Positions 1 through 7,174 are shown, counted from the first letter of the stretch. The stretch: 9,102 nucleotides of DNA from Paracoccaceae bacterium (GCA_003447515.1 DLZA01000423.1:1-9102); one strand, 5' to 3'. Translations and numbers: made by a program. Notes: generated from the sequence alone by a model not told the origin.

Positions 1-433
1 AAAACTGCAATATAATTGACTCGCCGGCAAAACGAGCATCAATCGTTGGACTTTTATTATCGATTAGGGGAATAACCGTCGTATCATCAAAGTCAAACTA
101 AATATACCCAGAGACTGATGTAACAAAAAAATCCTACTGCCCACCATTGATAATTGCATGTCCATCACCGATGGTCGCTCACTACCGTTTAAAACGTACA
201 GTTTTAATCATCAGATTTTTAATAACCACACAAAGGTCTAAGAGGTTCATATTGATCGCTCATCACAGGCCAGAAAGCCGGAAAAAAATCAAAACAGCAA
301 CCTTTTTAAAATAATTCTGCTAATCCATCGCCAAACTGGCGACTGCCGCAATTTGCGCGACTTTCTGTTTTGAATACAAAAAGGACGTTGGAAAGAGACA
401 CTTAAAATGTTTCCCTGAAAGTTTTACTTTATT
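1..433. other. Left-edge intergenic region, no supported gene
   Basis: This AT-rich stretch lies downstream of the minus-strand parC gene. No reading frame with a credible start, ribosome binding site and length was found on either strand. Small inverted repeats are visible: TTAAAAC/GTTTTAA at 189-207, and TCGCCA/TGGCGA at 328-342 with a 3-base loop. Neither is followed by a T run. The leftmost ~165 bases translate on the minus strand into protein-like stretches broken by TAG codons; these could be gene debris or chance and are treated as a finding. No tRNA-like sequence was seen. Confidence 0.6.
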
Positions 434-485
434 AAAAAAACACCGCGCCAATCTCAGCTACATCTCAAAATTTATTATTGCGCGG
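434..485 (-). terminator. Intrinsic terminator overlapping the parC stop codon
   Basis: Read on the minus strand, CCGCGCAAT (478-486 region) can pair with ATTGGCGCGG (443-452), giving a nine-pair G+C-rich stem with one bulged G. Seven consecutive T residues follow (plus-strand A run 434-440). The loop is about 25 bases and contains the parC TGA stop, so the rising arm is made from the last arginine and asparagine codons. Rho-independent termination is inferred from this geometry. The long loop and the bulge weaken the call. Confidence 0.5.
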
Positions 486-2798
486 GAACCCACGCGGCGC
501 CATACGCCCAGCACTTGCCCGTTTGCCTGTCCATTCGTTTAGCTCAGTTTCCGTTCGCGTCCGCCCAGCAGGATCTAACCAACTTAGCCCCTCTGTCCGC
601 ACAAATGTGGTCGCATCATTTAACCCTCCGTCTTTATACTTTTGCAAGCGAACACCCTTACCACGACCCATTTCGGGCAACTCTTCAAGCGGGAACACCA
701 ACACTTTACGGTTTTCCCCAACAACAGCGACGTGATCCCCTATCACAGGCGAACAGATTAGGGCGCGAATATCACCTTTAACATTTAGCACTTGTTTACC
801 AGTGCGCGTCTGCGCAACCACATCATCTTCAAGCACAATAAATCCATCACCAGCGGTGCTTGCCACCAACAACTTAGCCCCAGACCTGTGCATAAATAAA
901 TCGACCATCTCGACATCATTAGGCAAGTCCACAATCAAGCGAACAGGTTCACCCATTCCTCGCCCACCTGGCAGCGTCGAACAAACCAGCGTATAAAACC
1001 TTCCATTCGATCCCATTAACAAAAGCTTGTCAGTTGTCTCCGCATGAAACAGGAATCGGCCCTCGTCACCGTCCTTAAATTTCAAATCCTGGGCCAGATC
1101 AATATGACCCTTCATAACCCTGATCCAGCCCATCTTGGAACAAACAACTGTTATCGGCTCCCGTTCAATCATCGCTTCTAGCGGTACTTCCTCAAACTCT
1201 GGCGCATCAGCCAATTCTGTGCGCCGCTTGCCACCGTCAGTCTTTTTCCCAAATTTGTTACGAGTTGCTTTCAGTTCTGTGATTACCTGTTGCCACTGCA
1301 AGTCTCTAGATTCTAGTAAAATTTCTAGCTCATCCAACTCTTTCCACAAATCATCCCGCTCATTGCGCAATTCAATCTCTTCTAACTTCCGTAAAGACCG
1401 CAAACGCATATTCAAAATCGACTCAACTTGCAGATCAGTCAACTGCTCAGCATCCACCTTGGTTGAATCCGCCGGAGACTGATAATCAGACTCACTAATC
1501 GCCTTCCTTTGATCTAACGACCAATCCTCACGTAGCATTGCACCCTTTGGCTCTTCATCGTAACGAATGATATCGATCACACGATCAAGGTTTAGGAATG
1601 CGAGTATAAAGCCCTCTAGAATTTCTAACCGACGTTCGATTTTATCCACACGAAATTGCGAGCGACGCTGCAACACATCACGACGGTGATCAACAAAGGC
1701 TTTCAACACCTCAGGTAATGCACATACCTTTGGCGTGCGCCCATCTATCAATACATTCATGTTCAAACTAAACCGTGTTTCCAGATCACAGAGGCGGAAC
1801 AGTGTTTCCATTAAAACATTCGGATCAACCGTCTTGGCACGAGGCTCCAACACCAAACGAATATCATCCGCACTCTCGTCACGAACATCCGCAAGAATCG
1901 GAACTTTCTTCGCGTTAATCAATTCGGCAATCTTTTCAATCAACTTGGACTTTGCCACCTGATATGGGATCTCCATGACAACAATTTGCCACTGCCCACG
2001 ACCTAGATCCTCGATGTCCCACTTAGCCCGAACGCGGAACGATCCGCGCCCAGTCTGGTAGGCTTGTTTAATACTTTCTTGTGGCTCTACCAAAACACCA
2101 CCCGTTGGAAAATCAGGACCAGGCAAGTATTGCATTAGCTTTTCAACTCGACTGCCAGGATGTTTGATCAACTGAATAGATGCTGAGATAAGCTCCTCCA
2201 TGTTGTGCGGTGGAATATTTGTCGCCATACCGACTGCAATCCCCGTGGATCCATTGGCCAACAGGTTCGGAATGGATGCTGGCAAAACCGCTGGCTCCGT
2301 CAAACGCCCATCATAATTGTCGCGGAAATCAACGCTATCCTCATCAAGACCTTCTAGCATCGCCTCAGCCAGGGCTGTCATGCGTGCTTCTGTATATCGC
2401 GCTGCCGCTGGGTTATCCCCATCAATGTTTCCAAAATTACCCTGTCCATCCACCATAGGGTAACGTACGTTGAATTCCTGAGCCAACCGTGCCATCGCGT
2501 CGTAAATTGCTGCGTCTCCATGAGGATGAAAATCCCCCATCGTATCGCCACTAATTTTAGCCGATTTTAGGTATTTTCCATTCGACGCTAACTTTAAACG
2601 ACTCATCGCATATAAAATACGCCGATGAACAGGCTTCAATCCATCCCGAGCATCGGGCAAGGCACGATGCATTATCGTGCTGAGCGCGTACGTTAGATAC
2701 CGATCACCGATTGCCCGTCGCAGGGTTTCAACTGTGGTTGACCCACCGTTGTCTGTGTAATCTTTGCTCGCGGTGGGGTCGTCTTCAATATCTGCCAT
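465..2798 (-). CDS. parC: DNA topoisomerase IV subunit A (ParC)
   Basis: This is the DNA-breaking and rejoining subunit of topoisomerase IV, which works with ParE (not in the window) to decatenate daughter chromosomes using ATP. Numbering below is from the ATG at 2798 (777 aa). The winged-helix breakage domain includes the HPHGD motif (about 91-95) and the active-site tyrosine in AARYTE (Tyr135), followed by the tower domain with [12 protein letters not shown] (about 188-199). A charged coiled-coil stretch spans about 460-515, and a C-terminal beta-pinwheel follows from about 545. The tail, [13 protein letters not shown], is of alphaproteobacterial ParC type. No GyrA box (QRRGGKG-like) is visible, which favours ParC over GyrA. 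An in-frame GTG at 2840 would add 14 residues; the ATG was preferred as the usual start codon, but neither has a clear Shine-Dalgarno sequence. The quinolone-determining region carries Ala and Asp where E. coli ParC has Ser80 and Glu84. A stretch around 417-452 is longer than in E. coli ParC. Confidence 0.96.
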   Translation of the reverse strand: MADIEDDPTASKDYTDNGGSTTVETLRRAIGDRYLTYALSTIMHRALPDARDGLKPVHRRILYAMSRLKLASNGKYLKSAKISGDTMGDFHPHGDAAIYDAMARLAQEFNVRYPMVDGQGNFGNIDGDNPAAARYTEARMTALAEAMLEGLDEDSVDFRDNYDGRLTEPAVLPASIPNLLANGSTGIAVGMATNIPPHNMEELISASIQLIKHPGSRVEKLMQYLPGPDFPTGGVLVEPQESIKQAYQTGRGSFRVRAKWDIEDLGRGQWQIVVMEIPYQVAKSKLIEKIAELINAKKVPILADVRDESADDIRLVLEPRAKTVDPNVLMETLFRLCDLETRFSLNMNVLIDGRTPKVCALPEVLKAFVDHRRDVLQRRSQFRVDKIERRLEILEGFILAFLNLDRVIDIIRYDEEPKGAMLREDWSLDQRKAISESDYQSPADSTKVDAEQLTDLQVESILNMRLRSLRKLEEIELRNERDDLWKELDELEILLESRDLQWQQVITELKATRNKFGKKTDGGKRRTELADAPEFEEVPLEAMIEREPITVVCSKMGWIRVMKGHIDLAQDLKFKDGDEGRFLFHAETTDKLLLMGSNGRFYTLVCSTLPGGRGMGEPVRLIVDLPNDVEMVDLFMHRSGAKLLVASTAGDGFIVLEDDVVAQTRTGKQVLNVKGDIRALICSPVIGDHVAVVGENRKVLVFPLEELPEMGRGKGVRLQKYKDGGLNDATTFVRTEGLSWLDPAGRTRTETELNEWTGKRASAGRMAPRGFPRNNKF

Positions 2799-3473
2799 AA
2801 GATATGTGATATCGAAGCCACCAAAGCCCGTCCAGAGCACATTGCGCTCACGGCCAACTGTATCGGTGTTTTCACAAGTTCTTAATATTTTTACGCAAAA
2901 AATGCTACTTTGAACGTCGCACCCATGACTTAAATTTCAGGTTAGACATCATTGAAAGCGCAATAAGAAGTGCTCAAGATTAATTAAAACATCTTTTCAA
3001 TTTGTAATATTACTCTTTTTTGAGAGGAGCATTTTATTTTTCCATCGACAATTTCCAGTCAAGTACTGAAAGTGCTTTCTCACACCGTAAACAGGCAAAA
3101 AACATCATTTTACTGGCTGCCAACGCTCAAAAAAGGTTAATTGCAAAAGCGTCTATTTCACGTTGACAGTCCATGCTTTTAATTTTTGGGCAATAAAAAA
3201 TATCGCTACTTTTAGGGCATAAGTCAAAGACTCTATCGTCACTGGCAATGATGAAAAATATTCCCAACCAATATCATCACCATATTTCTTGACGAAACTG
3301 AGCCGTAACAACAAAGTACAGCTACCAGTTTAAATCGAGATCATCTAAACAAAAATGAAGAAATCAGAAACAAGTACGCCTGCCTCGAAATACTCCAAAT
3401 TCCGTCAGACTCACCGATGAGCCAAATCGAATCATGGCTTGCGGCCTTTACACCAATTTATTTTCTCAAAGGT
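2799..3473. other. Divergent AT-rich spacer between parC and the SDR gene
   Basis: About 675 bases with no gene that can be supported. It must hold the parC promoter (minus strand) and the SDR promoter (plus strand), but no convincing -35/-10 pair was found. A perfect TTGACA occurs at 3163-3168 without a matching -10 at normal spacing, and TTGACG at 3289-3294 is followed 17 bases later only by CAAAGT. A minus-strand frame open for 58 codons (3153-3329) lacks ATG/GTG near its start and has no ribosome binding site. Two overlapping plus-strand mini-frames (3355-3420 and 3417-3488) also lack ribosome binding sites. Confidence 0.55.
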
Positions 3474-3502
3474 CGCTCCCAAACTTAAAAAGTTTAGGGG
3501 CG
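3474..3502 (+). promoter_or_regulatory. Inverted repeat in the SDR leader
   Basis: CGCTCCCAAACTT (3474-3486) and AAGTTTAGGGGCG (3490-3502) form a near-perfect 13-base inverted repeat around a 3-base AAA loop, with one A.C mismatch and one T.G pair. The core AAACTT-AAA-AAGTTT is perfect. It sits 28 bases before the SDR start codon and upstream of its Shine-Dalgarno sequence (AGGAG, 3519-3523). No T run follows, so it is not a standard terminator. It could be an operator for a dimeric repressor or a stabilising 5' leader hairpin; the sequence alone does not decide. Confidence 0.45.
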
Positions 3503-3530
3503 TTAGACGATAATCAATAGGAGCGTTCTT

Positions 3531-4361
3531 ATGCCTCAAACTATTTTAATCACAGGTTGCTCATCAGGCATCGGGTACAACGCGGCCCATACACTACACG
3601 AGAGGGGCTGGAAAGTCATCGCCGCCTGTCGGCAACGAACGGACTGCGAACGTCTGCAAGATGAAGGCCTGACGACTGTACTGCTTGATTATGAAGACGA
3701 CATAAGCATCAAAACCGCGCTCTCACAGACTTTGAAGCACACAGGTGGCCGTCTTGACGCTGTGTTCAACAATGGTGCTTACGCAATACCTGGCCCAGTC
3801 GAAGATCTGTCCCGCGACGCCTTGCGCGCTATATTCGAGGCGAATTTCTTTGGCTATTTTGACCTAATTAATCAACTGATGCCACTGTTTCGCAAACAAG
3901 GCCACGGGCGCATCGTGCAATGCTCATCACTTCTCGGCATGACCGCTTTACGCTACCGGGGGGCTTATAACGCAACAAAATTTGCACTTGAAGGCATGAC
4001 AGACACCCTCCGGCTAGAATTGCGCAGTACAAACATAAAAATTATCTTAATCGAACCTGGTCCAATCAAGACAAACTTTCGAAAAAATGCAATTAAACAA
4101 TTTGAGAAATGGGTCGATTGGAGAAATTCAGAAATCCGCGACCATTACGAAAAAACCCTGCTAAACAAGTTACAAAAGGTTGGCACAAATAAAGACTTGG
4201 GCGAACTTGGCCCAGAAGCTGTTACGAAAACTTTGATTAAAGCAATTGAAAACCCAAACCCAGCACCCCGCTATTTCGTTACATGGCCTACCCGCATGAC
4301 GAGCACCCTGCGCCGAGCTTTACCAACGCGTTGGTCTGATGCGATATTCGCAAAATTCTGA
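3531..4361 (+). CDS. Classical short-chain dehydrogenase/reductase, YbbO-like
   Basis: A 276-residue NAD(P)-dependent oxidoreductase of the classical SDR family, cytoplasmic, with no signal peptide. The Rossmann glycine motif is TGCSSGIG (8-15). NNGA (80-83) replaces the usual NNAG. Asn105, Ser133, Tyr146 and Lys150 (YNATK) give the catalytic tetrad, and EPGP (175-178) is the usual post-catalytic motif. An arginine (Arg34) after strand beta-2 suggests an NADP(H) preference, as an inference. The overall pattern resembles E. coli YbbO, an SDR linked to aldehyde reduction, but the substrate here is unknown. The ATG is set by AGGAG 7 bases upstream. The HIG1 gene starts 60 bases downstream with no terminator between, so co-transcription is likely. 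A dyad at 3474-3502 may control it. Confidence 0.9.
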   Translation: MPQTILITGCSSGIGYNAAHTLHERGWKVIAACRQRTDCERLQDEGLTTVLLDYEDDISIKTALSQTLKHTGGRLDAVFNNGAYAIPGPVEDLSRDALRAIFEANFFGYFDLINQLMPLFRKQGHGRIVQCSSLLGMTALRYRGAYNATKFALEGMTDTLRLELRSTNIKIILIEPGPIKTNFRKNAIKQFEKWVDWRNSEIRDHYEKTLLNKLQKVGTNKDLGELGPEAVTKTLIKAIENPNPAPRYFVTWPTRMTSTLRRALPTRWSDAIFAKF

Positions 4362-4421
4362 ATTTCTTGTGGTCCTCTGCAATCTAACGATTATGTGAAA
4401 GGAAACGAAAGGCAACCGCCA

Positions 4422-4625
4422 ATGGAAATACTATATTATATTGTTATCATCGCAATCTTAGCAGTCATGGTTATTTTAATGATTGGACTGGGTGCGTTTA
4501 CGATGGGTGGTGAATTCAATAGAAAAAACGCTAACAAGTTGATGCGATATCGGATCATCGGTCAAGCTGTGGCAATCGTTCTTATTCTTATATTCGTCGC
4601 ATTGCGCGGAGCAACAGGAGGCTAA
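4422..4625 (+). CDS. HIG1-domain twin transmembrane protein
   Basis: A small inner-membrane protein of 67 residues with two hydrophobic helices (about 4-24 and 45-62) joined by a basic loop. The loop and second helix carry NKLMRYRIIGQ, with Arg42, Arg44 and Gln48 fitting the R-x-R-x3-Q signature of the HIG1 family; yeast Rcf1 has a similar NKYFRARVGLQ stretch. Eukaryotic HIG1 proteins bind cytochrome c oxidase and assist respiratory supercomplexes, and a similar role here is inferred from family and context. The ATG at 4422 is preferred because AAAGG (4408-4412) lies 9 bases upstream; an in-frame GTG at 4395 would add nine polar residues ahead of the first helix. The stop is one base from the next start, so it is translationally linked to the adenosyltransferase. 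Confidence 0.85.
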   Translation: MEILYYIVIIAILAVMVILMIGLGAFTMGGEFNRKNANKLMRYRIIGQAVAIVLILIFVALRGATGG

Positions 4626-4626
4626 C

Positions 4627-5199
4627 ATGGTCGTACTCAATAAAATTTACACCCGCACAGGCGATGCAGGTGACACAGCCTTAGGTAACGGCGAACGAGT
4701 GGCGAAGCATTCGGCCCGAGTGTCAGCATATGGAACCGTTGATGAAACTAACGCCACGGTTGGTATGGCCAAGCTGCACGCAACAGGCGAATTGGCAGAA
4801 GCATTAGCCCGCATTCAAAATGACCTGTTCGACCTAGGTGCAGATTTTTGCCGCCCCAACATGGAAGACGATACCAACGCAGAATACCCTCCCCTTCGTG
4901 TAAATGATGCACAAGTTGATAGACTTGAAACAGAAATTGATACGATGAACGCAGACCTTCAACCGCTACGCAGCTTTATCCTTCCGGGTGGTTCACCACT
5001 TGCAACACACCTGCACGTTTGCCGCACAGTATCACGCCGCGCTGAACGTTTGGCAGTGGAGCTTGGATCGCTTGAATCTGTTAACCCTGCTGCTGTGAAA
5101 TACCTTAACCGCCTTTCCGATTGGTTTTTTGTGGCAGGCAGAGTCGCAAACAATAGTGGAGCAGACGATATTTTGTGGGTTCCAGGCGCCAACAGATAA
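4627..5199 (+). CDS. pduO: PduO-type ATP:cob(I)alamin adenosyltransferase
   Basis: This enzyme transfers the 5'-deoxyadenosyl group of ATP to cob(I)alamin or cobyrinic acid a,c-diamide, yielding the adenosylated cofactor. The 190-residue length is typical of the single-domain PduO/MMAB family. Visible family features are the N-terminal ATP loop YTRTGDAGDT (8-17), YGTVDETNA (35-43), the arginine-rich helix RTVSRRAER (133-141) and YLNRLSDWFFVAGR (159-172). A strong AGGAGG (4616-4621) sits 5 bases before the ATG. Family enzymes act as trimers with active sites between subunits. Its product would serve B12-dependent acyl-CoA mutases, fitting the neighbouring ETF and hbd genes. Annotation pipelines may name this product cob(I)yrinic acid a,c-diamide adenosyltransferase or cobO, although CobO/BtuR is a different fold. 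Confidence 0.93.
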   Translation: MVVLNKIYTRTGDAGDTALGNGERVAKHSARVSAYGTVDETNATVGMAKLHATGELAEALARIQNDLFDLGADFCRPNMEDDTNAEYPPLRVNDAQVDRLETEIDTMNADLQPLRSFILPGGSPLATHLHVCRTVSRRAERLAVELGSLESVNPAAVKYLNRLSDWFFVAGRVANNSGADDILWVPGANR

Positions 5200-5257
5200 G
5201 TCCCTATGACGCGAACTCACAGTGTTCTTTGAAGCGGCCAAAAGTTCAATAAAGTTA

Positions 5258-5273
5258 TTGTTGGCGCCAGCAA
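5258..5273. promoter_or_regulatory. Operator-like palindrome between pduO and etfB
   Basis: TTGTTGGCGCCAGCAA is a 16-base dyad with a perfect 8-base core (TGGCGCCA) and only one mismatched position pair. Its centre is CG, as in many LacI-family operators, but no regulator gene lies nearby to support that assignment. No T run follows in either direction, so a terminator is unlikely. Position 59 bases after the pduO stop and 176 before etfB suits a transcription-factor site. Confidence 0.35.
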
Positions 5274-5359
5274 CCCTTCAAAAAAAAAGTTGTTGCGTCC
5301 CGTTCTAATTGAATAAGGCGATAACTTGACGTCATATGCACACTCCGCGGCGATTTAAC

Positions 5360-5403
5360 TCTATTCACGCCTTTCAGTTTTTCGTAAACGCATAGTGAAT
5401 AGA
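5360..5403 (+). promoter_or_regulatory. Inverted repeat in the etfB 5' leader
   Basis: TCTATTCAC (5360-5368) and GTGAATAGA (5395-5403) form a perfect 9-base inverted repeat spaced by 26 bases, ending 45 bases before the etfB ATG. A shorter imperfect hairpin (AGCGCCC/GGGGCT, about 5410-5427) follows before the Shine-Dalgarno sequence. The pair could be a leader stem-loop or two half-sites of a DNA-binding dimer. No T run follows, so it is not a terminator. Confidence 0.35.
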
Positions 5404-5448
5404 TTCTTAAGCGCCCTAAATTGGGGCTACTAAACTAGGAGAAGCGCA

Positions 5449-6210
5449 ATGAAGGTTTTGGTACCTGTCAAACGCGTGATTGACTATAACGTGAAGGTAC
5501 GTGTCAAAGCGGACGGAAGCGGCGTTGATCTGGCGAATGTCAAAATGTCCATGAACCCGTTTGACGAAATCGCTGTAGAAGAAGCGATTCGTCTTAAAGA
5601 AGCGGGCAAAGCTGAGGAAATCATTGTGGTTTCCATCGGCGTAAAACAATCCCAAGAGACCTTGCGAACAGCATTGGCCATGGGCGCAGATCGTGCCATC
5701 CTCGTTGTTGCAGCAGATGACGTGCACAATGACATCGAGCCGCTGGCAGTTGCAAAAATCCTTAAAGGCGTTATCGACGAAGAGCAGCCGGGCTTGGTTC
5801 TTGCAGGCAAGCAGGCCATTGATAACGATATGAATGCGACAGGCCAAATGTTAGCAGCATTAACGGGCTGGGCACAGGGCACGTTCGCCTCGGAGCTGGA
5901 TGTTGAAGGAGACACAGCTACCGTTACACGTGAAGTCGACGGCGGCCTGCAAACCATAAAAATTAAAATGCCAGCCATCGTTACCGTTGACCTGCGTTTG
6001 AACGAGCCACGTTATGCTTCACTTCCAAACATCATGAAGGCCAAGAAAAAACAGCTCGATGAAAAGACCGCATCGGATTACCATGTAGATGTGACACCTC
6101 GGCTTTCCGTCGTAAGCACTACAGAACCAGCGGGCCGCGCTGCGGGAATAAAAGTGGCGGACGTAGCTGAATTAATTACAAAACTCAAAGACGAAGCAGG
6201 GGTTATCTAA
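5449..6210 (+). CDS. etfB: Electron transfer flavoprotein subunit beta
   Basis: EtfB pairs with EtfA to form the FAD-containing ETF, which accepts electrons from acyl-CoA and related dehydrogenases and hands them to ETF:quinone oxidoreductase. At 253 residues it is full length. It carries the N-terminal [10 protein letters not shown] strand, NPFDE (36-40), the signature [15 protein letters not shown] (119-133) of the AMP-binding subunit, and [19 protein letters not shown] (183-201). The last holds the recognition loop that docks on partner dehydrogenases, with Leu192 at the anchor position and a lysine cluster at 197-201. The start is fixed by AGGAG (5437-5441) 7 bases upstream. Its stop overlaps the etfA start by one base (TAATG), indicating translational coupling. 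This is a housekeeping (group I type) ETF; there is no sign of the bifurcating FixAB form. Confidence 0.97.
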   Translation: MKVLVPVKRVIDYNVKVRVKADGSGVDLANVKMSMNPFDEIAVEEAIRLKEAGKAEEIIVVSIGVKQSQETLRTALAMGADRAILVVAADDVHNDIEPLAVAKILKGVIDEEQPGLVLAGKQAIDNDMNATGQMLAALTGWAQGTFASELDVEGDTATVTREVDGGLQTIKIKMPAIVTVDLRLNEPRYASLPNIMKAKKKQLDEKTASDYHVDVTPRLSVVSTTEPAGRAAGIKVADVAELITKLKDEAGVI

Positions 6211-7136
6211 TGGCGGTACTTCTTTTAGCTGAAATCAACAACGGCGAACTTTCCATGGATCAGACGGCTAAAGCTGTATCTGCGGTTGCCAGCCTTGGCG
6301 ATGTAACTATCCTCGCGTGCGGTGCAGCTTGTGCTGCTGCCGCTAGTGAAGCAGCAAAAATTTCAGGCGTGTCAAAAGTATTGTGTGCAGAGGATGAGCA
6401 GTACGGTAAGCGCTTAGCCGAAGTTACATCTGACTTAGTCGTTTCCATTGCGGACGAATATAGTCATATCGTGGCACCAGCAACGACTGACGCGAAAAAC
6501 ATCCTGCCCCGAGTAGCGGCAATGTTAGATGTAATGGTTATTTCCGACGTGACGCATGTCGTTGATGGCGACACGTTCGAACGCCCGATCTATGCTGGTA
6601 ATGCGATCCAAACCGTTAAATCATCGGATAACACAAAAGTTGCCACTATTCGAACCGCGGGCTTCGATGCCGCTGCCGGAGGCGGATCCGCTGATGTAGA
6701 AAACATTGCGGCTGCTGGTGCAAGCACTCTATCGACTTGGGTTGAAGATAAGGTCCAAGCATCTGACCGCCCAGAACTTACATCTGCGAAAATTGTCGTA
6801 TCCGGTGGCCGTGGCGTTGGCTCTGAGGAAAGCTTTGCAATCATCGAAGCACTGGCTGATAAACTGAACGCCGCCGTTGGTGCATCCCGCGCAGCTGTAG
6901 ACTCAGGCTATGCACCGAACGATTGGCAAGTTGGCCAAACAGGTAAGGTAGTAGCGCCTGATCTATATATTGCCGCTGGTATTTCTGGAGCGATTCAGCA
7001 CTTAGCCGGGATGAAAGACTCCAAGGTCATCGTAGCTATCAACAAAGACGAGGAAGCACCTATCTTCCAAGTTGCAGACTACGGACTGGTGACTGATCTG
7101 TTTGACGCCGTTCCAGCATTGACAGAAGCGCTTTAA
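6210..7136 (+). CDS. etfA: Electron transfer flavoprotein subunit alpha
   Basis: EtfA binds the redox-active FAD of the ETF heterodimer. The 308-residue length is typical. The C-terminal FAD domain is intact: VVSGGRGVGS (196-205), ASRAAVDSGY (225-234), QVGQTGKVVAPDLY (240-253), GISGAIQH (257-264) and AINKD (276-280) match the family's flavin- and pyrophosphate-contacting segments. The N-terminal domain (about 1-185) shares the fold of EtfB and lacks any FixB or bifurcating ETF ferredoxin extension. An AGGGG sequence (6198-6202) inside the etfB 3' end serves as the ribosome binding site. A strong intrinsic terminator begins 11 bases after the stop, closing the etfBA transcript. Confidence 0.97.
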   Translation: MAVLLLAEINNGELSMDQTAKAVSAVASLGDVTILACGAACAAAASEAAKISGVSKVLCAEDEQYGKRLAEVTSDLVVSIADEYSHIVAPATTDAKNILPRVAAMLDVMVISDVTHVVDGDTFERPIYAGNAIQTVKSSDNTKVATIRTAGFDAAAGGGSADVENIAAAGASTLSTWVEDKVQASDRPELTSAKIVVSGGRGVGSEESFAIIEALADKLNAAVGASRAAVDSGYAPNDWQVGQTGKVVAPDLYIAAGISGAIQHLAGMKDSKVIVAINKDEEAPIFQVADYGLVTDLFDAVPALTEAL

Positions 7137-7147
7137 GTAAAAAATGC

Positions 7148-7174
7148 AAAAGCCTGCCCCTCAGGTGGGCTTTT
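7148..7174 (+). terminator. Rho-independent terminator of etfBA
   Basis: AAAAGCC-TGCC (7148-7158) pairs with GGTG-GGCTTTT (7164-7174) through 11 pairs, two of them wobble, with a CCTCA loop and a short T run at the end of the stem. The leading A run makes the element symmetrical enough to work on either strand. Its position, 11 bases after the etfA stop, supports transcription of DUF1330 and hbd from a separate promoter. Confidence 0.8.

Noticed and set aside
478..2458. Several plus-strand open frames of 64 to 115 codons opposite parC
   Set aside because: All are antisense to an intact parC gene and show no protein family resemblance or ribosome binding sites.
465..2840. GyrA rather than ParC
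   Set aside because: There is no GyrA box, and the C-terminal end has the alphaproteobacterial ParC style; the two are paralogues, so the motifs in the breakage domain alone would not decide.
3163..3196. Sigma-70 promoter with a perfect TTGACA
   Set aside because: No acceptable -10 hexamer lies 15 to 19 bases downstream.
5416..5978. Two long minus-strand open frames (143 and 164 codons) opposite etfB
   Set aside because: They lie wholly or almost wholly antisense to a full-length, strongly recognised etfB gene, have no family features, and arise from its codon bias.
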